Shown in pieces: positions 7,973 through 8,323 of a DNA stretch of 8,323 nucleotides. The position numbers were made by a program, and so were the translations under genes. The notes below the pieces were generated by a model, which worked only from the letters and a program-made list of their open reading frames with translations, searched no databases and was not told where the DNA came from. This DNA is from Deltaproteobacteria bacterium. Its GTDB lineage: Bacteria; Desulfobacterota; DSM-4660; Desulfatiglandales; Desulfatiglandaceae. Location of the stretch: contig JAFDJF010000062.1 of assembly GCA_019307645.1 (NCBI GenBank), forward strand, positions 1-8,323, written 5' to 3'. Within the stretch, counting starts at the first letter, position 1. Each line of letters opens with the position of its first letter.

Positions 7973-8000
7973 TTTTTTTCGTTTCGGACGGAGTGGAAAT

Positions 8001-8029
8001 AGTCTACAATGAAAAATATCAGGATTCAA
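8001..8029 (-). promoter_or_regulatory. Possible sigma-70-like promoter of the orphan gene front
   Basis: On the minus strand, TTGAAT (8024-8029), a 17-nt spacer, then TAGACT (8001-8006). Each box has four of six consensus matches. It would start transcription near 7994, about 34 nt before the ATG at 7960. A modest match that gains weight from its position. Confidence 0.35.
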
Positions 8030-8080
8030 TGACTAGGAATTTTCATACCAAACTATAACTCAAACACTGGAACGATATGA

Positions 8081-8092
8081 GGGCGTCAGGTC
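8081..8092 (+). repeat. 12-nt intergenic repeat, copy B
   Basis: An exact copy of GGGCGTCAGGTC (see 4752-4763). Here it forms the left arm of a broken inverted repeat: AGGTC (8088-8092) pairs with GACCT (8122-8126), and GCGTCAG (8083-8089) with CTGACGC (8136-8142). Confidence 0.6.
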
Positions 8093-8112
8093 AATGACCA
8101 AGGATCTAGATC
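8089..8112. repeat. Two adjacent perfect palindromes
   Basis: GGTCAATGACC (8089-8099; 5-nt arms around one A) is followed three bases later by GATCTAGATC (8103-8112, 10 nt with no spacer). They lie about 80-100 nt upstream of the peptidase start and overlap repeat copy B. They could be regulator sites; no partner is known. Confidence 0.45.
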
Positions 8113-8181
8113 TCAAAACCAGACCTGGCCGGAGGCTGACGCGGGACACCCTGAAATGCGCAAGACAAAATATTTTGATGG

Positions 8182-8186
8182 GGAGG
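8182..8186 (+). promoter_or_regulatory. Ribosome binding site of the right-edge peptidase
   Basis: GGAGG, 5 nt before the ATG at 8192: a strong Shine-Dalgarno match that fixes the start. Confidence 0.75.
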
Positions 8187-8191
8187 ATTCA

Positions 8192-8323
8192 ATGAAAAAA
8201 ATCAATATCGTCATTATTTTTCTGATCGCATGTGCAGTCAATCTGTCCGCCCAAAAAATAGATATCTATAAGCGGCCCTTACAGGTTGAAAGAAGCCATG
8301 ATTTCGATGCGCAGCATTACAGG
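8192..8323 (+). CDS. Probable M1-family metallopeptidase, N-terminal part only
   Basis: The first 44 codons of a gene that continues past the right edge. Seen: a Sec signal peptide (KK, then INIVIIFLIACAV) with a likely signal peptidase I site after LSA, leaving a mature N-terminus beginning QKIDIYKRP. The following stretch, QVERSHDFDAQHYR, resembles the opening of secreted M1 aminopeptidase-like proteins, in which an ERS-x-D-x-D-x-x-HYR pattern precedes the first beta-strands. The zinc motif (HExxH) would lie far downstream, outside the window, so the family call rests on this short motif only. A strong ribosome site supports the start. It shows no clear functional tie to the sulfatase/GH106 genes and may mark the border of the carbohydrate locus. 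Confidence 0.6.
   Translation, partial: MKKINIVIIFLIACAVNLSAQKIDIYKRPLQVERSHDFDAQHYR

Noticed and set aside
7475..8029. The whole 184-codon leftward frame as one gene
   Set aside because: Only the part from 7960 to about 7863 looks gene-like. The rest is antisense to a conserved domain, and the stretch upstream of 7960 lacks a start signal and spans the promoter. Recorded as an orphan gene front instead.
1..8323. tRNA, rRNA, CRISPR array, intact insertion sequence or integrase
   Set aside because: No cloverleaf-like segment, no regularly spaced repeats and no transposase or integrase frame was seen on either strand.

Overview
The window is a piece of a carbohydrate-degradation locus from an unidentified, probably marine or sediment-type bacterium that digests polysaccharide. 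It encodes two sulfatases (one cut by the window start), two large divergently transcribed glycoside hydrolases resembling the GH106 alpha-L-rhamnosidase family, and the first 44 codons of a probable M1-family metallopeptidase at the right end. Most of these proteins carry a lipoprotein signal. That gene mix is typical of Bacteroidota and other FCB bacteria, Planctomycetota, Verrucomicrobiota and Kiritimatiellota. The sequence alone does not decide between them: some genes have good Shine-Dalgarno sites and one has none, and one promoter looks like classical sigma-70 rather than the Bacteroidota TTTG/TAnnTTTG type.

Layout. Positions 4660 down to 1 are a leftward operon: a sulfatase with a twin-arginine-like lipoprotein signal (4660-3149), 11 nt, a GH106-like lipoprotein (3137-249), 28 nt, then a second sulfatase running off the left edge (220-1). 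A 208-nt AT-rich divergent region (4661-4868) contains a good sigma-70-like promoter reading rightward and a GGGCGTCAGGTC element. The second GH106-like lipoprotein (4869-7862) is transcribed rightward. It is followed by what appears to be the front end of a leftward gene (7960-7863: promoter, ribosome binding site and signal peptide) with no recognisable body. A second divergent region (7961-8191) carries another exact copy of GGGCGTCAGGTC plus two short perfect palindromes. It leads to the M1-like peptidase start at 8192.

Inferred working of the genes: the sulfatases remove sulfate esters from a sulfated, probably rhamnose-containing glycan, and the two diverged GH106-like enzymes cleave exposed terminal sugars at the cell envelope. 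Substrate and linkage cannot be read from the sequence. The points most worth a second look are the orphan gene front at 7863-7960, the 12-mer shared by the two divergent intergenic regions (a shared operator or a REP-like relic), the apparent Tat/Sec split between sulfatases and hydrolases, and the sharp GC drop at the left edge.
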